Assembly (NCBI GenBank): GCA_023897205.1
Contig: JAHWDD010000003.1
Coordinates: forward strand, 7,133,665-7,197,664
Origin: Exophiala sp. HKRS030
Taxonomy: Eukaryota; Ascomycota; Eurotiomycetes; Chaetothyriales; Herpotrichiellaceae
Direction: 5' to 3'
DNA length: 64,000 nt
Shown: positions 24,162-35,116 of the stretch, in pieces
How the letters are laid out: each line of letters begins with the position of its first letter
Numbering within the stretch: position 1 is the stretch's first letter
Notes under the pieces: model-generated
Database searches by the model: none
Told to the model about the DNA's origin: nothing
The model's input: the letters and a program-made list of their open reading frames with translations, nothing else
Program-made: the position numbers and the translations under genes

Positions 24162-24587
24162 TCATGCGACTACACACAGTAGCTCGGACTCCAGTATGTA
24201 TTTGCCTTCTTTGTATTTCTCACTTGCTTCGTAGGCCTTGTCATATTTCCAGCCAACAGTCTCGTCGCACTGTTTGCATTTGATGTCCCGCACGATGTGT
24301 CTTCCTGTGGTCATGTTGCGCTCCATGGCTTCGCATTGCTTGATGTTGACGACGGTGGCAAACAAGAAGGCTTTGCCATGCTGGCCTCGGAAATTGCGAG
24401 AGATGATTTCGTCAAAATCAGCCAAGTGCGTCCTGCATTTCTGTGACAAGAAAAACGAGAGCGGGTTAACAACGAGTTCTCTCTCCTCTAGTGACAATGA
24501 CCAAGGCCAAATATTTCAATGATCGATGCATACCTTGCAGCCGAAGATTTTGGACGAATTCAGATAGACATTGTATGTGAGACCCAT
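24162..24587 (-). CDS. MOH1: Yippee-family zinc-binding protein
   Basis: Small conserved eukaryotic protein; yeast Moh1 is the homologue, tied to stationary phase and to a GID/CTLH-like context (family knowledge). The CDS is complement(24162..24440, 24534..24587), 110 residues. The 93-nt intron joins MGLTYNVYLNSSKIFGCK to KCRTHLADFDE. The zinc ligands are two CxxC pairs: GCKKC, formed across the splice, and KCKQC. Other diagnostic stretches are SRNFRGQHGKAFLF, MTTGRHIVRDI and VGWKYDKAYEASEKYKEGK. I started at ATG 24587. The frame stays open further upstream, but that extension looks non-conserved. Confidence 0.93.
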
Positions 24588-25952
24588 CTTGGACGCGGGG
24601 TCGGACGTTTGGGTTCCCAGGCAGGGCTTTTCAAATGGTAGATAACAAAGCGGCCTCCGCAACCCGAGCCTGACTTGAAGCTGGGTTCGTTCCGGTGGTG
24701 TTGGCACCGGATGTATTTGTCCTCACCCCCAGGCCCTTTCTTGAACGCCGATGTTCACACTACTACGGTTGTACTATTGCAATCGTTTTGCGACGGCGAG
24801 CAAGGAGGAGGATGTAGGAGTACGCTAATGAGAAGGAAGGAGACTGCGCGGTGTGGGCGGCGTGTGATGAATCGTAAGGCGAGGCACGGGTATCAACTGA
24901 CGTCGTGACGGATCGGCAAGGTCAGATCAGGTAGGCAAGTCTTGTTAAAGAATGGTCAGCTGAGATATGTGTACAGGTGGATGTACGGGTAACACTCTTC
25001 GAGATGTAATGATCCCCGAGATATGTGGCTGACAGCAATGGACATGTACAAACAACGACTGTTGGACAGAGGATACGAGTAGAGGATGGAGGGGTTGAGT
25101 AACCACCCCCCAGCAAGTACGAGTATTGTAGTAAATAGGCGCCCGTCGGGAGAACCGGTCAATCATCCCCCACCTTGGATGGACCCTGATTGATGATATT
25201 AATTCGCCAACTTAACACGATTGACGGCTTCGATGTCTACCTAAATACTCCCGTACCAAATCTTGTCTCCTTTGCTTGCGTATTGAGTGTACAAGTAAGT
25301 CCTAGTACCGCCCGCCTTCTAATCTAAAAAGAGTTCTCTCACGAGCGGTGTCCTCCCCTGGCAAGACATGTCCATAACAAAGAGTGGCATCAAAAGATGC
25401 AAGAGTTCTGTCACCGGTGTTGCTCATGACAGAAAAACATGCCCAGGATGATGTGTCAAGGATTCACAACACCTCGAACCTGGCCGCCATCCGTGATTTG
25501 CTACCAGCGATTGATGTTTCCCTATGTACGGACTGGGCTCTACATTGGCCACATGCCACTGCGGTGCATCTATCCAATCCACTACCATCATTGCCTGTCA
25601 GGCGGCGACCGGTGTGGCTGTCTGCTGAGCGATCCTTGTTGCTATCCAACCGCGTTAGATTCCAAGGTTTGAGAGAGAATGTTGTGAGAAGGGTGATACA
25701 GAGGCAGAGCTCGTAACTGGTAATGTCAAGACCTAGTATGCAACCACTTTGTTACCATCCCTGTTGGCCTTGAGGGTATAAGATGTGTTTCATATCCGAG
25801 AAACACTGAACTTGATTTATATCATGTTCTGCCGCCCAGAACCACTTGCTAGCCACCAACACCACTGTCATCCTCGGCCAGGAATGCCGAACTAGAGCAC
25901 TCTATCTCCAACCTAACGGATTGTTGCAGACAAGGCACTAGTGACCACTGCC
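24588..25952. other. Intergenic, about 1.4 kb
   Basis: Includes the Yippee promoter. No open frame here shows recognisable similarity, and there is no intron-bearing model I can defend. No repeats of note. Confidence 0.55.
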
Positions 25953-26531
25953 ATGTCCAGCACTAGATCGAACCCCGGCGCCTCTGCGGGCGGAGCTGGA
26001 CTGGTCTAAGATACCTCCGCGCAGGCTGCTAAGGCAAAACAAGCAGCGGCCAAGGCGAAAGGTTTGAAAATCAAGCAGATTCAAGAACAAGCCCTGGCGA
26101 ATCTTTCTCAACGGCAACTGTATATCGTCTTGTATATTCGAGCAGCACCTCCATCTGCAAACGACTTCCATTGGGGATTTTATTACCACAGAAATGAGGC
26201 AGGAGGGACAAAGTATCACATCACAAACCTGAGCAACGGTTGGATCACAGATCATGGCCCAACAGTCGGCCTCTTCAAGTCCATTTTCCTCTGCGTTGTC
26301 ATCAAGATCGCGAGCGTTCCGGCAGAGACAGAGTAGCAGCTTGACCAGTTCACGTACCCAGGTCAGAGTTATGACGACCAACAAGTGATCGATGCTCGGC
26401 CCAAAAGAGAAAAGGTGTGACCAGTTCACTACCTACTTGGTGTGGTAGGATCTTCGTTGTGCGGCATCTGGGCCCTTCGCTCACTTATATGGAGGACATC
26501 AAGGATCCAAAAACCGTCAAATGGCAGTTTA
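25953..26531 (+). pseudogene. Decayed copy of an uncharacterised fungal ~170-aa family
   Basis: From ATG 25953 (MSSTRSNPGAS) one frame reads through two in-frame stops: TAA at 26007 (codon 19) and TAG at 26334 (codon 128). Between and beyond them the protein is coherent: SQRQLYIVLYIRAAPPS, NDFHWGFYYHRNEAGGTKYH, NGWITDHGPTVGLFKSIFL, then QLDQFTYPG and SYDDQQVIDARPK. A further block, CGRIFVVRHLGPSLTYMEDI (26441-26500), continues in the +1 frame after a frameshift or a lost splice. I recall this layout from small fungal proteins of unknown function (possibly DUF6914-like; not verified). No in-frame ATG lies after the first stop, so I call it a pseudogene. Stop-codon readthrough is the alternative. 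Confidence 0.65.
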
Positions 26532-26631
26532 AAGGTAGGATAAGAAAAAAAGAACAGCTTTCCAGATACCTCAGGCACCCTGCCTTTTACGGTATAACTC
26601 GTAAAATACGTTTCACGTCGATAACTATGTT

Positions 26632-28937
26632 TCAGCTTTCTCTTTTGCCTTGGATCTTGGCCAACGTGAATCCCTCATTGTCGACGCCATCCAATCCACC
26701 TTTACGTGGACCATCTTGCTGTCGTCTCTGTTGCTGTCGTTCTTCTGCTGCCGCTGCTGCTTGCTTCTTCTGTCCACCCCCCTTTGATGGCTCGCTGCCC
26801 CTCTCCTGCTCTGGTAGGGCGGCCACGGAACTGACAAAGCTCGAACGGTGTCTGTTCTCTCCGAGCATGAACGAAAAGGAAGAATCCATCAAAGATGGCC
26901 GGCCCCCTGAAGTTGGCCGTGGGCCGCCGCTGTCGACTTTGGCAGCCGCTTTATCACCCTCATTATTGTCATTATCATCTTTCAGCTTCCCTGATTTCCC
27001 GGTGGGCATCGTTGTCGTCGTCGTCGTCACCTGTGCTGCGGGTACCTCGGGGACTTTCCTTGGTTTCTCGTCCGGCTGATGGTCTGCTTCCATGTCCTCC
27101 CTCCTCGTAGGTTGCCCTCTAGGGATGGGTATTTCTAGGTCGGCGAGATAGACCGAGACAAATTGTATCTTTGCCAGCGTAATGTTGAGATTGTGTTCGG
27201 CCTCGTCGGCACCTTCTTTGCTCGTCAACTTGACCGTCCTCAAAGAGTCTATGGCATCTTCGAGCATTCTGGACAGCAAAATATTTCGCTCTTGCAATTC
27301 ATTGAGTCTTTGTTGCAAGGCCTTTGCCGCATCCGACTTTTCAAGATTGGGCGGCGTGTCGTGACTCGTTTGGCGAGAATGCGACGTTTGATAGTTGTTC
27401 ATGTTTCGTCGGACTTCGCCAACCGCGCTCCGGACAGCTTTCGACACGTTCCAGCCCTCGGTTCGTTTTTGTAGGCCACCCGCTACCTCTTGAAACAGGC
27501 CCTCGAGTTGTTTTTGCGAAGAAGTAAATCTGCCGGGCGAGGGACTCGGAGACTGCCGGAGCTGAGGAGATCTTACTGTTCTCGCTGTCGAGGAGCTGCG
27601 GCTGCTCAACGCATCTATCTGTTTCGGACGCCGTCCTGTATAATGCTGGATCACTGTCGCTCCAGCTTCAACGGTTCTGTTTCTGTCAAGGAATGCGGCA
27701 TCTCTGACAAGCGAGCGGGCTTCCTCGGAAGAATCTGGAAGCGTGTAATGAGTCAACGCCGTAATGGCAGTTGTATAGTCCGCATCCACCAAGGCCCACC
27801 GTGATCGCAACAGCATGGCGACACAAGTCAGGTCGACAATGTCTGGTCTCAAGTTCTCCGCAAAGAGGAGATCCCAGACGCGAAGCACTTCCTGAAACTC
27901 GAATTCGCGTCCGAAAAGAAGACGAATCCAGCGACTGTGATGTTAGATCTAACCTGGGAGGCACAAAGATGGACAGACTCACATCGAATATATCTGAGGA
28001 AGAATACCAATAACGTTTAGGTGAAGAGCCAGCTCCGGATCAATAGCTGCAAGGATATCATCATGGATTCTCTTGCTTCTTGCAACAATTGGGGACGAAT
28101 CTTTGCTTTCTCCCGTTTCGTACGATGCTTTGGTGTTCTGCATGACGGCGCAGAAGAGGTTGAATGAGTCATGCTCGACATGCTTGTGGCCCAGCACGTC
28201 TTGCATAAAATCAACGCCGTCCATAGTTTGAGCCGCGACAGGGATGCTGATGGAATCGACCGCGTCCTGCTGGACCGCCCACAATATCGGGGCGAGCAAT
28301 TCGTGCATGCCCTGCCTGTAGCCGACGTCCGGATTGAGCTTTGCATAGATGAACAGAATGTCCAATAATCTCTTCTGCGTGGCAGGTTCACGGAAGAAGT
28401 AGTTATCTTGCATACAGCGAGTCACATCCTGAAAGATTTCTTCCCGGGCAATCTCATCCTGCCGCAGCGTCGACCATGGAGACTTGACTTCAGTCAGATG
28501 TCAGACCCGAGGGACAGGCTTTGAAAACCAGTTACATACATTGTCATCATCCGCAAGGGGATCTGATGAAGAGTGGAGGTTGTCTGGGTGCTCGATATAT
28601 CGTAGAAAGTGACTTTTCAGAGAATCGTACGCCGACCTCGACTCCGACAGCTTCTTGGGCCATGATCCACGACTCAGTGGCCCGTAGAGGAGGAGAGCCT
28701 GTCACTATCAATAAAAGGTGGCGGCAACAATTCGATGAGATACTAGCCTTCCAACAGACTGACCGCAGACCATCTTCACATGAGTCGAAGCCTTCTTTAT
28801 CTCTCAGTGCTTGCCGCAAGTCAACTCCGATCGAGGTGGTAAATAGGGTTGACCAGCGCCGCCTGCTGTGATGAGCCCTTATGATAAATGCAACAGAATG
28901 TGGATTGAGCTCACTGATTTTCCTCGAAAGATCGCAT
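26632..28937 (-). CDS. TBC-domain Rab GTPase-activating protein (TBC1D5-like)
   Basis: Accelerates GTP hydrolysis on a Rab GTPase in endosomal/vacuolar traffic (family knowledge). My model is complement(26632..27934, 27983..28482, 28540..28698, 28748..28862, 28915..28937), 699 residues. The start is a 23-nt exon MRSFEENQ. TBC landmarks are GLRSVCWK, SWPKKLSESRSAYDSLKSHF, REPATQKRLLDILFIYAKLN, PDVGYRQGMHELLAPI and IYS-IRWIRLLFGREF. They run to VLRVWDLLFAENLRPDIVD. The second intron (28699..28747) must use a GC donor (AAG/gctagt) to keep the frame. After the TBC core come a coiled coil (ALQQRLNELQERNILLSRML) and a polar tail with Thr, Gln and Ala runs. Confidence 0.88.
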
Positions 28938-29421
28938 GATCACCAGCACACTGACGCCCCCTCCAACGTATTTTAAGTTGACAATGGGGTGAGAACAGAA
29001 GGTGAGTTGTTTATGTCAGGTACAGTAGGTAATGTTTTGGGCGAGGTCTACACCAAGTAGGCGTGTTACGGCGAAGTAGAGCGCGCATCAACGCTTTCGC
29101 GCCGATGGGCTGTGTTACGACAAACACTGCCTTCTCATTACAATTCACGACTGGCACATATGTCATTGTCCAAAGATCCGGCCTTGGAGTAGTTTCGATG
29201 TCCTATATACTGCCCATGTATCCATCTTGATTTTATTCAGGAGAAATGCAGGTTTTTGGAGTGGTAGTCAAAAGAACCACAACCAATCTACGGTCGGCCA
29301 TAGAATCCACAAAGTGTGTACCACACGCTCCTCAACAACTTCAGTCTTTGCTGCTAGACTTGCGTTTTGAAACTCTCGTGGAGCATTCCTCTCAGAATTG
29401 CCACCATGACCCGGTCATAAC
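28938..29421. promoter_or_regulatory. Divergent promoter region, TBC (-) / Laa2-like (+)
   Basis: 484 bases between the two starts; no distinctive elements beyond scattered A/T-rich stretches. Confidence 0.5.
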
Positions 29422-30765
29422 ATGTCCGCCGATCTGTTTGCTGCCTTTGCTACAGCGGATGACAAGCAGGAGAAATCTGGAGATGTGGCGCAACCACCTG
29501 CTGAAACGATCGAAGGATCCTTGATCAGCCACGACCTATCAGGACCAATTGTGACTACTCCGGGCAGGCCGCTTCGGGGAAACCGAGTGTCACCACTGTG
29601 GAAACGGGACGTTGATGGAAGTGACGTTCTGTTCGATGCCGAAGATGCACCAATTGATGATGATTTCGGCGACTTCGAGATAGCGAACCCTCCGGAGGGA
29701 GCGGTGGTTCAAAGTCATGCACATCATCATGCAATTCATCATACAATTCATGAGAGTGTAGTCTCGGAAAAGCTTATCCCGGACCTCCTTGCCGATGATA
29801 ACTACACAGAGGAGCCTTCTAGGCCAACTACTGCCTTGACTCTCTCGAACAAGTCTGACGCCAACGAAGAGACAAATTTGTCGCCAATCAACCTTGAAAG
29901 CCGAGAAGAGCCCCAAGACGCGTGGGAAGAATGGTCAGAGTTCGACGATGTCCAAAACGTCATTGATGTGCGAACAAGTAAGAGGCATCTTGGAAAGCAT
30001 GAATCTCAACCCTTCCCACCTCAAGAAACAACAAACAATAACGAAGATGAATGGGAACCTTTCGAAGATGGGCGGACCGATAAACTGCCACAGGAAAGCC
30101 TTCCAATGCAATCAGACACTGCTCCGAACTATTCAGGATCAATTTCAGGACGCAAAGCTGCGATCCCTTCCTTCGAACGACCTACAAACGTTCCGCCACC
30201 GTCTTCGCTGTTACAGTTGATGAGCACCGTCTTTGATCAACTGCACCAGGAAAATGTTGCTAATAACATACCCAAGCCCGTACTAGCCACCAAGGTGCTC
30301 CTGGTTTATAGAACAGCGAGCCGACTAGCAGCTGGGAGATCATTGCGATGGAAACGCGATACACTTCTATCACAGAGTATGAGAATAGGCCAGGCAGGGA
30401 CCAGGGGAGGAATGAAGCTCGCGTCAGTGAACAAAGGGGAAACTGCAAAAGAGAGCCGAGACTCGGAAGAAATGACTCATGACTGGACGAAGAATGTTCA
30501 TGAATATAACAGCATTATTGCTCATGCGGGATTGCCACCCCAACGACTGAAAATGTCTGCAGCTCCCAGTCTAAAGATGCAGAGATATTCTGGCTCATCC
30601 GACACTAAACCATGCGCATTATGCGGGTTGAAAAGGACTGAACGATTGGTTGACGTTGATGTCGATGTTGACGATCTGTTTGGCGAGTTCTGGACAGAAC
30701 ACTGGGGTCATAAAGACTGTTACGAGTTTTGGTATTCTTATAAGGCGCTGCTTGCACAGAGATAG
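29422..30765 (+). CDS. Acidic Laa2/DUF5102-like protein, likely AP-1/clathrin accessory factor
   Basis: Intronless, 447 residues from ATG 29422. The N-terminal half is acidic and disordered, with clathrin-adaptor-type motifs: DDDFGDFEIANP (about residue 77), EWSEFDD (about 175) and DEWEPFEDG (about 213). A His-rich patch sits near residue 97. The C-terminal half is conserved: KVLLVYRTASRLAAGRSLRW, TLLSQSMRIGQAG, then CALCGLKRTERL with a CxxC, an alternating VDVDVDV tract and FWTEHWGHKDCYEFW, which may add two more zinc ligands. Yeast Laa2 (YBL010C) has similar acidic DFGDF-type motifs that bind the AP-1 gamma ear. My assignment rests on that resemblance and is moderate. Confidence 0.7.
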   Translation: MSADLFAAFATADDKQEKSGDVAQPPAETIEGSLISHDLSGPIVTTPGRPLRGNRVSPLWKRDVDGSDVLFDAEDAPIDDDFGDFEIANPPEGAVVQSHAHHHAIHHTIHESVVSEKLIPDLLADDNYTEEPSRPTTALTLSNKSDANEETNLSPINLESREEPQDAWEEWSEFDDVQNVIDVRTSKRHLGKHESQPFPPQETTNNNEDEWEPFEDGRTDKLPQESLPMQSDTAPNYSGSISGRKAAIPSFERPTNVPPPSSLLQLMSTVFDQLHQENVANNIPKPVLATKVLLVYRTASRLAAGRSLRWKRDTLLSQSMRIGQAGTRGGMKLASVNKGETAKESRDSEEMTHDWTKNVHEYNSIIAHAGLPPQRLKMSAAPSLKMQRYSGSSDTKPCALCGLKRTERLVDVDVDVDDLFGEFWTEHWGHKDCYEFWYSYKALLAQR

Positions 30766-31380
30766 GTGGTTATTGACATCTCTGGGGGTCCAATCCAGTC
30801 AAGCAAGGCTGTGACGCCGACGAGGAAATTAAGAGTTCAGATGGCGCTGGACCAAACACACAATACTTGATGTAGAGTGCATTCAGCGGGACTGTTATAA
30901 ACAATCGTGGGCCTAGAACAAGCATTTGCCTCTGAGTAAGGTACCCGGTGTAAAGGTGGTGATTGTACCAGTAGATCCTGAGATAGATACACGTTCCTCG
31001 CTTTATTACGCCTCAAAAGCCTTGGGCCCGACGCCCCCCACCAAAGGCTCCATTTTACTCGCAACCACAGGACGAAGTCCATGGAGCACCAACAACTCAC
31101 AGCCGCAGCTGGTCATTGTGATCGACATTCTTCTTTGCTTCCCACGGTTGTCCTTCTTCTTAATCAAATGCCATTATTCCGTCCTCGACCTTTGGTCCGA
31201 TTAGTCCATTCATACTTTCTCTAAAATATCCTGGGAATCACCGGGGGTGTGCTGATATCTTTCCTTTTTTTTTCTGGACAATGTATTTCGGTGTTTTATA
31301 CGGATATATAGCATTGTGACCATCACATTGCACTGATCATTCAGCTGGTCCGGACGTGGTGTTGAGAGGGTGTGTTCAGT
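30766..31380. other. Intergenic, promoter of the PAS kinase gene
   Basis: About 615 bases: Laa2-like 3' flank and PSK1 promoter. A T9 run lies near 31265. No gene seen. Confidence 0.55.
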
Positions 31381-34300
31381 ATGACCCAAGATGGACGACA
31401 TAGCCATGGTACGTACCTAAAGAATGAGACTGCAAACTCGCCGAATCTGACTTACACTCGACACTACGCATATCTGGATCTGTGGCACTGATCATGACCA
31501 GGAAACAACACTCCGCCTCTCTCGCCCATTCTTAGATCAAGCACACTGGATGTCCAGACACTGCGGATCCCAAAGAATAAGAGCACGTCGAACCTGCCGC
31601 CGACCGCAAACGATGCATCCTCCTCCTCGTTACTCAATCCGCGGACACGCTTCTCCTTCGATGCTGGTACAACGCAGGAGACGAGCAATCTGAAGAGGTG
31701 TGTTCCGGATGCCAATATGGGTGATTTGATCTCTGACTGAGACAGAGCCACGCGTCTTGACCATGAACATGGACTTGGAAAGTCAGGTCTGCGAAGAATT
31801 AGACGGCCAGGCCCTTCACTGCGGACACCCACTCTGGTCCTGGGAGATGGCGACTTTCTCGCCTCGCCCCTACACCACTCAAAGACCATGCCGATCTCTG
31901 GCTCCTCGTCGAGATCAGTCTCGACTGGACACCTGCTGAGCGGTCCGACGTCTCCTGTTATCGAGGATCTTCACCGTTTCCCGTCGGAGTCATTACACTC
32001 GTTTTCTTTTGCCAAACAATCGGAAGAATTTCTACATAGCAGACAAAACATATTGCAAAAATCGGTGGATTTTGTGCGAGATCGGTCTCAATGGGCCATC
32101 AATCCAGCTCTGGCTGACGCCCAAGCACGAGTCAGCGGTAACGTTGAGGTACAAGGAATGATGGATCTTCTCAAAAAGGCCAACATTATACCCATTGATA
32201 CTGGTCGCACCAATTCTCGAGCTATCGGAGCAGGGCCTCTCACTGGTCCGGCTCATCACGACGGACGTAACATCTTTGATAAGAGCTTCAGCCAAGAATT
32301 GGAACAAGCACAGAAGGAAGCCGGACTACAATATGCAGAAGATCAAAGCATTCGGCGCAAATACTCGCTTGATAATGACGACGAGGACGAAGAATCATTC
32401 CGTGAGCCAGATCTAGAGATGAGAATACCTCCAACGCGGTCTGATTCTATGAGCGCCCCTCGACGAACAGCTCTTCGGAGGACCTACACCGACGTACACT
32501 CTGTGTCCCTCCAGCAGAAGTTGATAGAAGCTCTTGCACAGCCTTACTCCACCGAAGATGGTTCTTATCCTCAAAGCACTGTGACCGTGTCCAGGAATAG
32601 TGTTCCTACTACACCGGCGGTGGCTAATCCGTCAAACGTGCACAACCACAGCAGCAAATGGTCGCCAACTCACCAAGCCGTCTTTCGGACTGAGGGGGAT
32701 GCTCCGTGGACTATTCTAGCTGCCAACGATCTGGCCTGCCTTATCTTCGGCATCTCACGAGCCGAGGTGCGTTCCCTTAGCATTCTGGGAATTATACAGG
32801 AAGAAAGAAGACAATGGCTAGAGACCAGGCTTGCTCGCCCCGAAGAGCCTGCAGAAGACATACGTCCAACCCCGTCCAAGAACGGGACGGGAAGCGCAAG
32901 CATGTCATTGATTGGGTCTAAAAGCGGTATTACAGCTAGACTGCTTAGTAAAGCTCCCTCTAGAGCTAACAAACCTTCAGACACAAGAGCAAAGACGGTT
33001 GACGGTTCTGGTGGCTACAGCCGTTCAAAACCTATGAACCACCAGCCTACCAAATCCAGAGGCGTTCTCCTCTGTGGCGATATCGTGCCTATTCAGAGAC
33101 GCGATGGCACCAAAGGAGCAGCAAGCTTCTGGGTCATGGAGAAGCGAGGCGGTCTCATCTGGGTAGTAGAAGAGATTGCCGAGGATGTTGCATATGTGAA
33201 CGTCGATGATGATGGCACAGTCAAAGATGCCTATGGAGACGTCGAAGCCATCTGGGGGCAATCGGCCCTTGAAGGTCTTCCATTGCAAAGCCTGCTTCCC
33301 AAGTTCCCTCTGAAAGATGTGAATACATTTGATAAGCTTCATCCAGGGTTTTATACAGCTAGAACGGCTGAACATGTGAATGTTCCCACAACGGTCGAGA
33401 AGTCACCTACGGAAAATCAGCTTCGAGTTTCGAGTTTGCCACACATCGCCGGTGTGATGGTTCTCAATCCAGACAACCTGAAGATCAGCAGCTCCAACAA
33501 CATCTTTGCCGCCGCGTTGTTTGGCTATGAGAAGCCTGAGGGCCTGAAATTTACCACTCTCATCCCAAGTTTCGGTGACATGCTGAACATCTTGGCCAGC
33601 GAAGACGACGTTCAGCTGTCGGATGGAATTGTGATACCGGAGCACAGTTTTCGTCGAGCTCGTGGTCTCCTCGCACTACGCGAAGGATACGAAAACCCAA
33701 CCGATATCTTTCTGCGGCCCTGCGGACTACCGGCGAAACATCATGATGGCTCTGATATTATGGTTGACGTCCAGATGCGAGTGGTTCGAAGTGAGTCTGT
33801 GTTCCCAATGTCCGACGATGCTATCATTGAAGAGAAGGAAGATGAAGATCTCAGTGGATCAAGCGTTGCAGTGGCCGAACTTGTCTACGCCGTCTGGATA
33901 ATCTACTCTCGAAATATTCATTCCGCCGGGATGATAGGATCCAGCACTGGCCCTGAGCCCCAGTCACGTCCTATGTCACCGCCTTCTCAACCAGAGCCGC
34001 CGACTTCTCTGCCATCTCCGCCACCCACAAGGTCCACTGACAGTCCCCAAACGTCAATTCCCTCGGATGAGCCGGATGAGGCAGAGTCAATTGCTATGGA
34101 TGAGCCCTTGGACCATCCACCTCCCCACACTCCGTACATACCGCATGAAAGAAAGACAATCGACGACTTTACGATCTTGGAGGAAATGGGATCCGGTGCA
34201 TATGGCCAAGTGAAGCTTGCTCGCTATAAACGAGGAGAGGCCAGGAAGATGGTGCTGAAGTATGTAACCAAGAAACGCATCCTGGTCGATACATGGACCA

Positions 34301-35116
34301 GAGATCGGCGTTTGGGCACTGTACCGTTGGAAATCCATGTTCTTGATTACCTTCGCCGTGATGGACTTCGCCATCCAAACATAGTGGAGATGATCGACTT
34401 TTTTGAGGATGACGTGAATTACTACATTGAAATGTTGCCGCATGGCATTCCAGGCATGGATCTGTTCGACTACATTGAACTCCGGACGAATATGACGGAA
34501 ACAGAGAGTCAAAGTATTTTCCGCCAGGTTGTCGATGCCATTCACCACTTACACACCAAAGCGCTTGTGGTCCACCGCGACATCAAGGACGAAAATGTTG
34601 TGCTGGACGGAGAGGGTCGCATAAAATTGATCGACTTCGGAAGTGCTGCTTACATCAAGAACGGACCCTTCGATGTCTTTGTCGGCACTATAGGTGGGTG
34701 TCTGAAACTTTCCACCTCCGACGATGCTAATAGATGAATAGATTATGCTGCACCAGAAGTTCTGCAAGGGAAGCGATATGGAGGCAAAGAACAGGATGTG
34801 TGGGCATTGGGGATTTTGCTGTACACGATCGCGTACAAGGAGAGTGAGTTTTTGCCTTACCGCATAACTTTGACCGAACACTGACAGTGTGATGTAGATC
34901 CGTTCTATAACTTGGGTAAACATGGTTCGATAGATTGTCGTTTGTGGAAGGCTAACCTCTCTCACAGACGAAATACTCGACCACCCCTTACGAGTTCCGT
35001 ATCTGCCGTTCTCTGAGGAGTGCCTAGATCTCATTCGAAGAATGCTCGACAGGGATGTCGAGAAAAGAATTACGATTGAGGCAGTGCGGGACGACGTGTG
35101 GCTCGAGGACGATTGA
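31381..35116 (+). CDS. PSK1: PAS-domain serine/threonine kinase
   Basis: Nutrient-sensing kinase controlling sugar storage and translation (family knowledge). Exons 31381..31408, 31502..31697, 31746..34693, 34742..34843, 34898..34915 and 34968..35116 give 1146 residues in frame. I added the two small 5' exons because coding-like sequence runs upstream of the in-frame ATG at 31888 ([20 protein letters not shown]) back to [18 protein letters not shown], with good splice sites. A PAS region lies near residues 380-440 ([19 protein letters not shown]) and a second PAS-like one near 630-690. The kinase domain (about 875-1140) has [42 protein letters not shown] and [12 protein letters not shown]. 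Exon 5 is only 18 nt. Confidence 0.94.

Noticed and set aside
26417..27079. 220-codon plus-strand open frame
   Set aside because: Its first 40 codons belong to the decayed gene at 25.95-26.53 kb; the remainder is antisense to the TBC gene tail.
31888..31890. ATG at 31888 as the PAS kinase start
   Set aside because: Coding-like sequence continues upstream in frame across two plausible short exons to ATG 31381, so the shorter start probably truncates the protein.
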